DNA of 64,000 nt from Sphingopyxis sp. MSC1_008 (GTDB taxonomy: Bacteria; Pseudomonadota; Alphaproteobacteria; Sphingomonadales; Sphingomonadaceae), in the NCBI RefSeq assembly GCF_023197165.1, contig NZ_JALPRD010000005.1, positions 62,001 to 126,000 of the forward strand, given 5' to 3'. Shown here piece by piece: positions 17,311-25,475 of this stretch; positions within the stretch are counted from its first letter, which is position 1; each line of letters begins with the position of its first letter. The notes under the pieces are model-generated. The model saw only the letters and a program-made list of their open reading frames with translations, was not told where the DNA came from and made no database searches. The position numbers and the translations under genes were made by a program.

Positions 17311-18078
17311 TTACAAAGTGTCGGCGTGCCCCCATTGATATTCGACTTGGCCGTTCAACCGCCGCACGGCAACCCAGTCGCCGCCCGCGAGGCTGTCATC
17401 CTCAATCAACGCCGCGACGCCACCCGCGATATCCTCGGGCCGACACGCCTCGTTATTCGCAAGCACCGCCTTCATCCACTCGGACTTGCCGCCCGCCCCC
17501 GTCGTGTCGAGGATCGGCGTGTCGACCAGTCCGGGCAGCATGCCCGCGACGCGGACGTTGCATTCGTCCTTCAGCGGCGCACAGCAGCGCGTGAACATCA
17601 TCACCGCCGCCTTGGTCGTCGCATACATCGCGTCGTAAAAGCCGGTGCCGAGCGCAACCGTCGACACGGTGTTGACGATAACGCCGCCCCCGCGCTGCTT
17701 CATCGCCTGCACTGCGATCTGCGTCGCCGCGACGAGCGAGGTGATGTTGACGTCGATGATCCAGCGGATGCGCGCCGCGTCAACATCCGGAAACTGCGGC
17801 AGGCCCGACACAACTCCGGCATTATTGTGCAGGATGTCGACATCGCCATGCGCGCGGAACCACGCTTCGGTCGCGGGAATGTCCGACAGGTCGAGTGGGT
17901 GGATGCTCGCCCGCGCACCCTCTGCCTCGACCAGCCGCGCGGTGTCGGCGAGCCCCGCTTCGTTGACGTCAACGAGCGCGATCTCTGCTGCGCCGCGGCT
18001 GGCCAGCATCACCGCGGTCGCGCGGCCGATGCCGCCCGCCGAGCCCGTGACAATGGCGCTTTTGCCGTTGATATCCAT
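17311..18078 (-). CDS. Short-chain dehydrogenase/reductase (SDR) 1
   Basis: A 255-residue classical SDR: NAD(P)-binding TGSAGGIGRA at residues 11-20, an Asp after strand 2 (ALVDVNEAG) that favours NAD, the NNAGV motif, and the catalytic Ser/Tyr/Lys in NTVSTVALGTGFYDAMYATTK (Y and K spaced as YxxxK). These enzymes oxidise or reduce alcohols and ketones. The ATG at 18078 follows GGAGAGA. It is divergent from the MFS-led operon, with an island operator between them. Its natural partner may be one of the GST-linked steps, as SDRs oxidise glutathione-adduct alcohols in the isoprene pathway, but no direct evidence shows this. Confidence 0.9.
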   Translation of the reverse strand: MDINGKSAIVTGSAGGIGRATAVMLASRGAAEIALVDVNEAGLADTARLVEAEGARASIHPLDLSDIPATEAWFRAHGDVDILHNNAGVVSGLPQFPDVDAARIRWIIDVNITSLVAATQIAVQAMKQRGGGVIVNTVSTVALGTGFYDAMYATTKAAVMMFTRCCAPLKDECNVRVAGMLPGLVDTPILDTTGAGGKSEWMKAVLANNEACRPEDIAGGVAALIEDDSLAGGDWVAVRRLNGQVEYQWGHADTL

Positions 18079-18131
18079 CTCTTCTCTCCCGCCAATTTTG
18101 CCATTACCGTAAAGCACATTGACAGATAAAC

Positions 18132-18143
18132 TTAAATACCTAA
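18132..18143. promoter_or_regulatory. Island operator site, variant (TTAA-ATAC-CTAA)
   Basis: TTAAATACCTAA keeps the outer TTA and CTAA of the island motif with one arm change (G to A). It is followed by GTATTTT, the same flank as at 33437-33443. It also forms AAATAC-CTAA-GTATTT. It lies between the divergent SDR 1 and MFS operon. Confidence 0.5.
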
Positions 18144-18186
18144 GTATTTTTGGAACGGGAAGACTCGTGCGTTTTTGGAGAGTGTG

Positions 18187-19482
18187 ATGACAGAGGCTAC
18201 AGCCCTCGATGGAGGCGCCGCAGCGTCCGACAGCGGCCTTGCGCTGCGTCGCAACGTCGCGCTCGTGATGCTGTTCGTGGTCGGGACGATCAACTTCGTC
18301 GACCGCCAATTGCTGTCGGTGCTCGTCGAACCGATCCGCGCCGAAATGGATTTCAGCGATACGCAGTTCGGGCTGCTCACCGGCTTGGCCTTCGCACTTT
18401 TCTATGCCGCGATGGGGGTGCCCGTCGCGATGATCGCCGACCGCTGGAACCGCGTCAAGCTGATCGGCATCGCGTGCGTCGTGTGGAGCGGGTTCACCGC
18501 CGCGTGCGGCTTCGCGTCGAATTTCTGGCAGCTCGCCCTGATGCGCTTCGGCGTCGGTGCGGGCGAAGCCGGCGGCACCGCGCCGTCGCTGTCGGTCATC
18601 GCCGACTATTATCCGCCCGCCCAGCGCCCCCTCGCGATCGGCCTTTTCACGCTCAATGGCCCGTTCGGCGTTTTCGTCGGCGCGACCTTCGGCGCCTGGG
18701 CCGCGGCGAACATCGGCTGGCGCAACGCCTTCCTCCTGATCGGCATCGTCGGCATCATCGTCGCCCCGATCCTGATCTGGCTCGTCCGTGAACCCGCGCG
18801 CGGGCAGATGGACACACAAAAGACGGCCGATGAAGCCCTGCCCTTTAGCCAGAGCCTCGCGATGTTCTGGCGCCGCCCGTCGCTGCGCATGGTGATGATC
18901 GGCAGCGGCCTTGCCGCCTTTACCAGCTATGGCATGCTCAACTGGATTCCGGCGTTCCTGATGCGGACGCAGAAGATGCCGCTCGAAGCGATGGCGACAT
19001 ATTTCGGCCCCGCGGCCGGCATCACCTTTGGCATCGGCATCCTCGGTGGCGGCTGGCTCGTCAGCCACCGCGCGAAAGTGTCGGCGCGCGCTTATGGCAC
19101 CATCCCGGCGCTCGCGACCGCCGTTCTGATCCCGACCTTCATCGCTGCGCTGCTCGTCGATACCTGGCAGCTCTCGCTTGCACTGATGCTGATCCCGATG
19201 GCGGCATGTACCGCCTATGTCGCGCCTGCCCTCGCGCTGGTGCAGAATTTGACTCCCCCGCGCAGCCGCGCGACCGCCGCCGCCGTGCTGATGCTTATGT
19301 TCAACATCATCGGCCTCGGGCTCGGCCCGCTGTTCGCCGGGATCGTAAGCGACAGCCTGAAGCCCGAATATGGCGACGGCAGCCTCAGATGGGCACTGAT
19401 GGCGCTGATGCCCTTCGCCGCCGCGGCGGGCATCGCGCAGTATCGCATGACGCGCTATCTCGAAAAGGATTTCGCCGAATGA
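18187..19482 (+). CDS. MFS transporter, Spns-like
   Basis: A 431-residue protein with twelve predicted transmembrane helices. The first helix region reads GTINFVDRQLLSVLVEPI, then LTGLAFALFYAAMGVPVAMIAD (two blocks), with the MFS A-motif region near ADRWNRVKLI; this pattern is typical of the spinster-like carriers common in sphingomonads. It probably imports an organic acid or aromatic metabolite across the inner membrane. ATG 18187 follows GGAG at eight bases. It is the first gene of a run of seven same-strand genes (to 23618), and its stop overlaps the next start in ATGA. Confidence 0.9.
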   Translation: MTEATALDGGAAASDSGLALRRNVALVMLFVVGTINFVDRQLLSVLVEPIRAEMDFSDTQFGLLTGLAFALFYAAMGVPVAMIADRWNRVKLIGIACVVWSGFTAACGFASNFWQLALMRFGVGAGEAGGTAPSLSVIADYYPPAQRPLAIGLFTLNGPFGVFVGATFGAWAAANIGWRNAFLLIGIVGIIVAPILIWLVREPARGQMDTQKTADEALPFSQSLAMFWRRPSLRMVMIGSGLAAFTSYGMLNWIPAFLMRTQKMPLEAMATYFGPAAGITFGIGILGGGWLVSHRAKVSARAYGTIPALATAVLIPTFIAALLVDTWQLSLALMLIPMAACTAYVAPALALVQNLTPPRSRATAAAVLMLMFNIIGLGLGPLFAGIVSDSLKPEYGDGSLRWALMALMPFAAAAGIAQYRMTRYLEKDFAE

Positions 19483-20366
19483 CCGATGTCGCGGGCAAGA
19501 CTGCTTTCATCACCGGCGGTGCGAGCGGGCTCGGGCTCGCCACCGCCAAGGCGCTCGCCGCGAAGGGGGCATCGGTGATCCTCGCCGATATCGACGCGGC
19601 GGGTGCCGAAAATGCGGCTGCGGGATTGCGCAGCGATGGCGCAAACGCGCTCGGCCTCCAGCTCGACGTCACCAGCGAGGACAGCTGGGCCGACGCCGGC
19701 GCGAAGGCGCGCGAATTCGGGCCGGTATGCATCCTGTTCAGCAACGCCGGGGTCGGCGGCGGATCGGGGCCGTTCGAGCAATATGACACCGACGTGTGGC
19801 GCTGGAACTATGCGGTCAACGCGCACGCGCACCTCTATGCCTGCCGCACCTTCCTCGGGGACATGAAGGCGAGCGGCGAAGCCAGCCACCTCGTCTTCAC
19901 CTCGTCGATGGTCGCGATCGTGCCGCCGCCGATCTCGGTCGCCTACATCAGCTCGAAATATGCGACGCTCGGCATCGCGATGGCACTGCGCAACGAACTC
20001 GCCGGGACCTGCGTCGATATTTCGGTGCTGATGCCCGGCATGTCGGCGACGCGGATCGTCGAGACGACGCGCGACCTGCGCCCCGTGGAAGTAGAGGTCG
20101 GCAAGGCCGCCGCGACGAGCCAGGCGATGCAGGGCGTGCTCGCGGGCGGCATGTCGCCAGACAAGATCGGCGCGCGCGTCGTGCAGGCGATCGAGGCCGG
20201 CGAATACTGGATCTTCACCCACCCCGAATGGAAGGCGATGGCCGAACTGGTGACGCGGGACATGCTGGCGTCCTTCGGTCCTTCGGCCGATCCCGCATAC
20301 AAGGGCGACGACATCGACGGGCTGATCGCCGCCAATGGCGGCCGCATGTTCGGCGCGAAAGCTTAA
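19479..20366 (+). CDS. Short-chain dehydrogenase/reductase (SDR) 2
   Basis: A 295-residue classical SDR with TGGASGLGLA (cofactor), ILADIDAAG (Asp, NAD preference), FSNAGVGGG and the catalytic SSMVAIVPPPISVAYISSK, giving Ser and YxxxK. The C-terminal 60 residues are longer than in minimal SDRs. ATG 19479 overlaps the MFS stop codon by four bases (ATGA). It is a catabolic alcohol dehydrogenase or reductase by context; the substrate is unknown. Confidence 0.9.
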   Translation: MTDVAGKTAFITGGASGLGLATAKALAAKGASVILADIDAAGAENAAAGLRSDGANALGLQLDVTSEDSWADAGAKAREFGPVCILFSNAGVGGGSGPFEQYDTDVWRWNYAVNAHAHLYACRTFLGDMKASGEASHLVFTSSMVAIVPPPISVAYISSKYATLGIAMALRNELAGTCVDISVLMPGMSATRIVETTRDLRPVEVEVGKAAATSQAMQGVLAGGMSPDKIGARVVQAIEAGEYWIFTHPEWKAMAELVTRDMLASFGPSADPAYKGDDIDGLIAANGGRMFGAKA

Positions 20367-20376
20367 GGAGACTATC

Positions 20377-20772
20377 ATGGCAGAGCAGGACGACATCCGC
20401 GCAATGGCGCAGCGCTTTTTCGACGCGATCGAGGCGGGCGACATCGAAACGATGCAAGGCAGCTTCACCCCCGATGCCGAGATCTGGCACAATACCGACG
20501 AACTGATCGTTTCCCCCGCGCAGACCGCGCAGACGCTGACGGGCATGGTCGCGCGGATCAAGGACCGCGAATATGCCGACCGCCGGCTCACCACCTTCCC
20601 CGGCGGCTTCGTCCAGCAGCATGTTTTAAAGGGCGTGCGCGTCCACGACGACGGCGCGGTCCGCCTGCCCTGCGCGATCGTCTGCAAGGTCGAAAATGGC
20701 AAGATCACGCGCCTCGACGAATATTTCGACAGCGCGCATGTTGCAGAATTCCGCAAATTCGCGAACGCCTGA
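20377..20772 (+). CDS. NTF2/SnoaL-like protein
   Basis: A 131-residue alpha+beta-barrel protein of the NTF2-like fold: helix AMAQRFFDAIEAGDIETM, then FTPDAEIWHNTDE, and strands ending ITRLDEYFDSAHVAEF. Members are small isomerases, hydrolases, lyases or binding proteins; no specific reaction can be given. ATG 20377 follows AAGGAG at seven bases, and the gene lies ten bases after SDR 2. It is part of the seven-gene operon. Confidence 0.85.
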   Translation: MAEQDDIRAMAQRFFDAIEAGDIETMQGSFTPDAEIWHNTDELIVSPAQTAQTLTGMVARIKDREYADRRLTTFPGGFVQQHVLKGVRVHDDGAVRLPCAIVCKVENGKITRLDEYFDSAHVAEFRKFANA

Positions 20773-20782
20773 GGAGTTAGCC

Positions 20783-21430
20783 ATGCCCGTTCTGCGCCAG
20801 GTTCCCCGCTCGGAAGTCACCGACGAGACCGTCCTCGCCTATTACAATCGCCTGTTCGGCGAGCGCGATCCCGTCTCCGAGCCCGGAACCGCGACGGGCA
20901 CGCCCGGAGATTGGTGGACGGTCTTCGCGCTGTCTCCCGACATCTTCGAACATGCGGTCAAAGGCTTCGCCGTCTATCGCAATCCGGCGCGCACGATCGA
21001 TCCTGTGCTCCGCGAGCTCGGCCAGACGCGCGCCGGATGGGTCAAGGGCAGCCAGTTCGTCTTTTCGCAGCATTGCAAGTCGCTCCGCGGCCTCGGCGTC
21101 AGCGAGGAGAAGATCGCCGCCATAGCGCACTGGCAGGTCGCCGATTGCTATGACGAGCGGGAGCGCACCGTTCTCGCCTACGCCGACTGCCTCGCGCAGG
21201 CCGGCGGGCGCGTTCCGCTCGAGGTGTTCGATAAATTGAAGACCTTCTGGAACGATGAGCAGATTTTCGAATTCACCTACATCACCTGTCTTTACGACAT
21301 GCACGCGGTGATCACCCGTGCGCTGCGCATGGAATATGACGCGCGCGAAGACCCGATCGTCGAGGTCGCGGCGCCCGAAGGCTTCAGCGCCGCCGACTTC
21401 CTCAGCGCGCCGCGTCCAGCGGGCGGATGA
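20783..21430 (+). CDS. Carboxymuconolactone decarboxylase (AhpD-like) family protein
   Basis: A 215-residue all-helical protein. The family core KGSQFVFSQHCKSLRGLGVSEEKI has the usual His and a single Cys in place of a CxxC redox pair, so a peroxiredoxin-reductase role is unlikely and a decarboxylase or lactone-ring role is open. A second conserved block is DERERTVLAYADCLAQ. Start ATG 20783 follows GAGGAG. The stop overlaps the SMP-30 start in ATGA, so translation is coupled. Pairing with SMP-30 (a lactonase fold) hints at a lactone or enol-lactone intermediate. Confidence 0.87.
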   Translation: MPVLRQVPRSEVTDETVLAYYNRLFGERDPVSEPGTATGTPGDWWTVFALSPDIFEHAVKGFAVYRNPARTIDPVLRELGQTRAGWVKGSQFVFSQHCKSLRGLGVSEEKIAAIAHWQVADCYDERERTVLAYADCLAQAGGRVPLEVFDKLKTFWNDEQIFEFTYITCLYDMHAVITRALRMEYDAREDPIVEVAAPEGFSAADFLSAPRPAGG

Positions 21431-22341
21431 GCGGTTACGGCGTTCCCGAGGTCGTCGCGACTGGCCTTCGTTTCCCCGAAGGTCCCGTTGCGATGCCCGA
21501 CGGGTCGGTACTGCTGGTCGAGATCGCGCGCGGCACGCTGACGCGCATCGCGCCTGACGGCGGCCTGTCGGTGGTCGCCGAGCTTGGCGGCGGGCCGAAC
21601 GGGCTCGCGATTGGGCCCGACGGCGCGGCCTATGTCTGCAACAATGGCGGGTTTGAGTGGATCGAGGCGGGCAGCCTGCTGTTCCCCGGTCACGCCGCGA
21701 ATGCCGAAGCCTGCGGCTCGATACAACGCGTCGACCTGACCACCGGCGCGGTGACGACGCTCTACGACAGCTTCGAGAGCGAACGGCTGAAGGGGCCGAA
21801 CGATATCGTGTTCGACACCACGGGCGGTTTCTGGTTCACCGACCATGGCCAGGTGCGCGACACCGGCCGCGACCATGGCGCAGTTTACTACGCCACCGCC
21901 GACGGGTCGAAGATCAGCCGCCAGCGCGCCGACATGATGGGACCGAACGGCATCGGTCTCTCGCCCGACCGCAACACGCTCTACGTCAGCGAAACGATGA
22001 CCGCGCGCGTATGGGCGATGGATGTCGTCGCGCCGGGGGAGCTGGCGCCGCCACCACCGTGGGCGCCCGGTCACTTCGTCGGCACCCCGCCCGCCTTCCG
22101 CCTGCTCGACAGCATGGCGATCGAGAAGAGTGGGCGCATTTGTGTCGGCACGATGGTCGAGGGCGGGATCACGATTTTCGACCCCGACAGCGGCGGGTCG
22201 GAATTCGTGCCGCTGCCCGATGTCGGGATCACCAATATCGCGTTCGGCGGCGCCGACCAGCGCGATGCCTATATTACGGCGTCGACGACAGGGACGCTCT
22301 ATCGCGTCCGTTGGCCGCGCCCGGGATTAATCGTCAACTAA
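21427..22341 (+). CDS. SMP-30/gluconolactonase-like beta-propeller
   Basis: A 304-residue six-bladed propeller of the SMP-30/LRE family: LRFPEGPVAMPDGSVLLVE with the metal-binding Glu, GGGPNGLAIGPDGAAYVCNN, GPNDIVFDTTGGFWFTDHG with Asn/Asp ligands, and MGPNGIGLSPDRNTLYVSE. These are the blade-end metal ligands of a calcium- or zinc-dependent lactonase. It probably opens a lactone. The coding sequence ends inside a strong hairpin whose three-base loop is its TAA stop codon (see 22322-22358). Confidence 0.9.
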   Translation: MSGYGVPEVVATGLRFPEGPVAMPDGSVLLVEIARGTLTRIAPDGGLSVVAELGGGPNGLAIGPDGAAYVCNNGGFEWIEAGSLLFPGHAANAEACGSIQRVDLTTGAVTTLYDSFESERLKGPNDIVFDTTGGFWFTDHGQVRDTGRDHGAVYYATADGSKISRQRADMMGPNGIGLSPDRNTLYVSETMTARVWAMDVVAPGELAPPPPWAPGHFVGTPPAFRLLDSMAIEKSGRICVGTMVEGGITIFDPDSGGSEFVPLPDVGITNIAFGGADQRDAYITASTTGTLYRVRWPRPGLIVN

Positions 22342-22358
22342 GTTGACGGTTAATCCCG
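22322..22358 (+). other. 17-bp inverted repeat with a stop codon as its loop
   Basis: Left arm 22322-22338 and right arm 22342-22358 pair over 17 positions with a single G-U-type mismatch; the loop is TAA, the stop codon of the SMP-30 gene. The inner part, GTCAAC-TAA-GTTGAC, resembles the repeat at 14042-14056. No T-run follows, so it is not a normal terminator. It may stabilise or process the operon mRNA between SMP-30 and GST copy 4, or be a protein-binding site. Confidence 0.6.
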
Positions 22359-22388
22359 AAAATGATAAAAGGACGGGGAGAGGACAGA

Positions 22389-23006
22389 ATGAAATTCTAT
22401 AATAGCGTCGGCCCGAACCCGCGCGTCGTGAAGCTTTTCATGGCCGAAAAGGGTATCGAGATTCCCGAGGTCAGCATCGACCTGCGCGGCGGCGAGAACC
22501 GGCGCGCGCCTTATAATGTCGATGTGAACCCCGCCGGTCAGACACCCGCGCTCGAACTCGACGACGGTAGCTTTGTCGGCGAAATCACCGCGATCTGCGA
22601 ATATCTCGACGAGCGTTTTCCCGAGCCGACGCTGATCGGCTCGACGCCCGAAGAGCGCGCCATGACGCGCATGTGGACGCGCCGCGTCGACCTCAAGATT
22701 TGCGAGCCGCTGACCAACGGCTTCCGCTTTGCCGAAGGCCTGCCGCTGTTTGAATCGCGGCTGCGCTGCCTGCCCGAAGCCGCGGCAGGGCTGAAAGCCA
22801 CCGCGCAGGACGGGATCAAGTGGCTCGACGGGCAGATCGCCGGGCGCGAATTCATCGCGGACGACGCATTCAGCCTCGCGGACATCATGCTGTTCGCATT
22901 TCTCGATTTCGGCGCGACGGTCGGCCAGCCGATCGATCCCGCCTTCACCAATATCGTGCGCTGGTACGAGCGGATGAAAAGCCGCCCCAGCGTCAACGCA
23001 AACTGA
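22389..23006 (+). CDS. Glutathione S-transferase family protein (copy 4)
   Basis: A 205-residue GST distinct from copies 1-3: it begins MKFYNSVGPNPRVVKLFMAEKG and has the cis-Pro region NPAGQTPALEL and glutathione contact FVGEITAICEYLDE. The helical domain contains FSLADIMLFAFLDFG. It lacks the TPNG start and the WSN tail, and fits the broader Theta/Beta-like bacterial group. GGAGAGGA precedes ATG 22389. It is followed 18 bp later by a VOC-family gene. A GST next to a glyoxalase-fold protein suggests handling of a glutathione adduct. Confidence 0.9.
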   Translation: MKFYNSVGPNPRVVKLFMAEKGIEIPEVSIDLRGGENRRAPYNVDVNPAGQTPALELDDGSFVGEITAICEYLDERFPEPTLIGSTPEERAMTRMWTRRVDLKICEPLTNGFRFAEGLPLFESRLRCLPEAAAGLKATAQDGIKWLDGQIAGREFIADDAFSLADIMLFAFLDFGATVGQPIDPAFTNIVRWYERMKSRPSVNAN

Positions 23007-23024
23007 ACCACAAGGAGACGGATC

Positions 23025-23618
23025 ATGGCTGCAGCAAATAGCGAATTCGAATTCTGCGGGGTCAATCACCTCGCACTCGTGTGCAAGGATATGGCAAGAA
23101 CGGTCGAATTCTACCGCGACACGCTCGGCATGCCGCTGACCAAGACGATCGACCTGCCCGGCGGGCGCGGCCAGCATTTCTTCTTCGACATCGGCAATGG
23201 CGATAGCCTCGCCTTCTTCTGGTTCCCCGAAGCGCCCGAAGCGGTGCCCGGCATCTCGGCCCCCGCCGCGCTGCCGACGCAGGGCAGCTTCGTGTCGGCG
23301 CACGGGTCGATGAACCATATCGCGATCAACATCCGCGCCGACAAGTTCGACGACTATTACCAGCGATTGGTCGACAAGGGGATCAACGTCAGCAAGGTGC
23401 TGAACCACGACGACAGCCCGATGCAGTCGACCGACGAACTACACCCCGGCGTGTTCGTCCGCTCGGTCTATTTCTTCGACCCCGACGGCGTCTGCCTCGA
23501 GTTCGCAGCCTGGACGAAAGAGTTCGACGAAAGCGACGTCGCGCACGACCCTGTGCAGGCCGACGGCACGAAGCGCGAAGGCTTCATCGTGGGCCGCACG
23601 CCGGTGCCCGCCGAATAG
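23025..23618 (+). CDS. VOC-family (glyoxalase/dioxygenase fold) protein
   Basis: A 197-residue protein with two betaalphabetabetabeta modules. Likely metal ligands are His in GVNHLALVCKD (about residue 15), His in SMNHIAINIRAD and Glu in GVCLEFAAWTKE. The fold serves glyoxalases, ring-cleavage dioxygenases, epimerases and thiol transferases such as fosfomycin-resistance enzymes. Its place after a GST favours glutathione-linked isomerisation or hydrolysis over ring cleavage. It is the last gene of the 18.2-23.6 kb operon, and a clear terminator follows. Confidence 0.87.
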   Translation: MAAANSEFEFCGVNHLALVCKDMARTVEFYRDTLGMPLTKTIDLPGGRGQHFFFDIGNGDSLAFFWFPEAPEAVPGISAPAALPTQGSFVSAHGSMNHIAINIRADKFDDYYQRLVDKGINVSKVLNHDDSPMQSTDELHPGVFVRSVYFFDPDGVCLEFAAWTKEFDESDVAHDPVQADGTKREGFIVGRTPVPAE

Positions 23619-23656
23619 AAATTCCCAAAATATTACCCTTTGGGAACTCCTCCTGG

Positions 23657-23683
23657 ACCCGGCCTTTGGCCGGGTTCTTTTTT
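23657..23683 (+). terminator. Rho-independent terminator
   Basis: ACCCGGCC-TTT-GGCCGGGT (23657-23675) is a perfect 8-bp stem with a 3-base loop, followed by TCTTTTTT. It lies 38 bp after the VOC gene and ends the operon that begins with the MFS gene. Confidence 0.88.
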
Positions 23684-23720
23684 GGGTCTGTAAGCGACCG
23701 GTTGCGACCATTCTCTATCA

Positions 23721-23796
23721 TCGTCACCCCGGACTTGATCCGGGGTCCACAGCTACCGTTGCGCCAATGGATCCCGGATCAAGTCCGGGATGACGA
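23721..23796. repeat. Palindromic repeat (CCCGGACTTGATCCGGG type), copy 1
   Basis: Two inverted 29-base arms (23721-23749 and 23768-23796), each containing the core CCGGACTTGATCCGG or its complement, with an 18-base spacer. It is between the operon terminator and the convergent acyl-CoA ligase. A second copy lies at 31679-31744. Confidence 0.8.
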
Positions 23797-23839
23797 AAGG
23801 AGGAAGTGTCCGCTTCCCACACCAAAGCCGACATCGCAA

Positions 23840-25405
23840 TTATCCGACGGCGCGGTCACGCCCTTCCCAATAAGGCGCACGCAATTCGCGGCGCAGCACC
23901 TTGCCCGACGGATTCCGCGGCAGCGCCTCGATGAACTCGATGCTCTTCGGCACCTTGTAAGCCGCGATCCGCTCGCGCGCCCAGCCGATGATGTCGGCAG
24001 GGTCGATCGTCGCGGCCACGGCGGGCACGATCAGCGCCTTCACCCCCTCGCCCCATTTGTCGTCAGGAACCCCGATCACCGCGACGTCGGCGACGCCGGG
24101 GCAGCCCATGATCGCGCTCTCGACCTCGGCCGGATAGACATTCTCGCCGCCCGACACGATCATGTCCTTGATGCGGTCGTGGACGTAATAGAAGCCGTCG
24201 GCATCGCGGTATCCGACGTCGCCGGTGTGGAGCCAGCCGCCGGCGAGCGTCTCTTCGGTCGCCGCGGCGCGATTCCAATATTCCTTCATCACAATGCCGC
24301 CGCGGATCGCGATCTCGCCGATCTCGCCCTCGCCCAGCTCACGGCCATCGCCGCCGAGGATCGCCATCGCGGCGCCCGGCCACGGCTTTCCGCACGAGGT
24401 CAGCTTGCCCGGCAGGTCATGCGCACTCGGCGACAGGTATGAGCCGCCGCCAGCGGACTCGGTCATGCCGTAAAATTGCACGAAGTCGCAGCCAAACGTC
24501 GCACGCGCGCGGCGCAGCACATCCTCTGCGATCGGCGACGCGCCATAAGCGATCGACTTGAGCGCTGGATAGGCGCGACTGTTCGCGTCGGGCTGGAGCA
24601 GCATCATCTGGATCATCGCGGGCGCGAGAAAGGCGTGCGCGACATCCTCCTCGCGCATCATGCGCACCGCGTCGGCCGCGGTGAAATCCTTGACGAGCAC
24701 GAGCCGCCCGCCCTGCGCGAGCCCCGAAAAGCTGACGTTGGTGCCTGCGACGTGAAACAGCGGCATGACGATCATCACCGTCTCGTCCTCGCCATAGGCA
24801 AAGCCGTCGACTTCGGTCGCGGCTTCGAGGAAGGTGCGGTAATTGGCGTTGGTGAGCACGACGCCCTTGGGCAGACCCGTTGTGCCGCTGGTATACAGCT
24901 GGAGCACATCGTCGGTAAGCTGCGGCGCGTTGGCGAGCGGGGCGTCGGATGCATCGCCTAGCCACGCGTCGAATGGCTCGAACGCCGGATGCTCGCCGTA
25001 GAGCGCGATCAATCGCGGCGGCGCCGCGAGGTCGGCGACCGCAGCGAGCGCGCAGTCGAAAAAATCCTCGCCGACGAACAGCAGTTTTGGACCCGCATCG
25101 CCCAGGATGAAGCCGATCTCGGCGGGCGCGAGACGGCAGTTGATCGGCGCGAAACAGGCGCGCGCACGCGCGGTGCCGAAGAAGAGCGGATACCAGCTGT
25201 CGTGATTCTTGGTCAGCGCCGAGACGCGATCGCCGGGTGCCAGTCCCGCCGCGATCAGCGCATGCGCGACGCGGTTCGACCGCGCGTCGAGTTCGGAGAA
25301 ACTCGTCTCGCGCTCCCCGAATTTCACCGCAGTCGCCTGCCCCCGCACGCGTGCCTGCGCCGCCGGAATATCCGCCAGCGTCCGGATGGCCTCCAGATCG
25401 ATCAT
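23840..25405 (-). CDS. AMP-dependent acyl-CoA synthetase/ligase 1
   Basis: A 521-residue ANL-family ligase with the ATP-binding LYTSGTTGLPKGVVLTNAN, MPLFHVAGTN, the AMP-binding GWLHTGDVGYRDADGFYYV (hinge Asp), HDRIKDMIVSGGENVYPAEVE, and the C-terminal catalytic lysine in NPSGKVLRREL. It activates a carboxylic acid as the adenylate and then the CoA thioester in the cytoplasm. Length is normal. Start ATG 25405 follows GGGAGAGC. It is divergent from the MetE-like gene with an island operator between them, so it is probably induced with the island. The substrate (fatty, aromatic or terpenoid acid) cannot be told. Confidence 0.92.
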   Translation of the reverse strand: MIDLEAIRTLADIPAAQARVRGQATAVKFGERETSFSELDARSNRVAHALIAAGLAPGDRVSALTKNHDSWYPLFFGTARARACFAPINCRLAPAEIGFILGDAGPKLLFVGEDFFDCALAAVADLAAPPRLIALYGEHPAFEPFDAWLGDASDAPLANAPQLTDDVLQLYTSGTTGLPKGVVLTNANYRTFLEAATEVDGFAYGEDETVMIVMPLFHVAGTNVSFSGLAQGGRLVLVKDFTAADAVRMMREEDVAHAFLAPAMIQMMLLQPDANSRAYPALKSIAYGASPIAEDVLRRARATFGCDFVQFYGMTESAGGGSYLSPSAHDLPGKLTSCGKPWPGAAMAILGGDGRELGEGEIGEIAIRGGIVMKEYWNRAAATEETLAGGWLHTGDVGYRDADGFYYVHDRIKDMIVSGGENVYPAEVESAIMGCPGVADVAVIGVPDDKWGEGVKALIVPAVAATIDPADIIGWARERIAAYKVPKSIEFIEALPRNPSGKVLRRELRAPYWEGRDRAVG

Positions 25406-25440
25406 TTTGCTCTCCCAACCGTCGTTTCGACTTGAATTAG

Positions 25441-25453
25441 ATAGAATACTAAG
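25441..25453. promoter_or_regulatory. Island operator site (ATAG-AATA-CTAA)
   Basis: ATAGAATACTAAG, one mismatch from TTAG-NNNN-CTAA, between the divergent acyl-CoA ligase 1 and MetE-like genes, 23 bp before the latter's first ATG. Confidence 0.6.
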
Positions 25454-25475
25454 CAAATGCTTGGCCAGCCCAAAA

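Noticed and set aside
18079..19068. In-frame upstream extension of SDR 1
   Set aside because: The extension runs antisense through the MFS gene and across the operator; the SDR starts normally at 18078 behind GGAGAGA.
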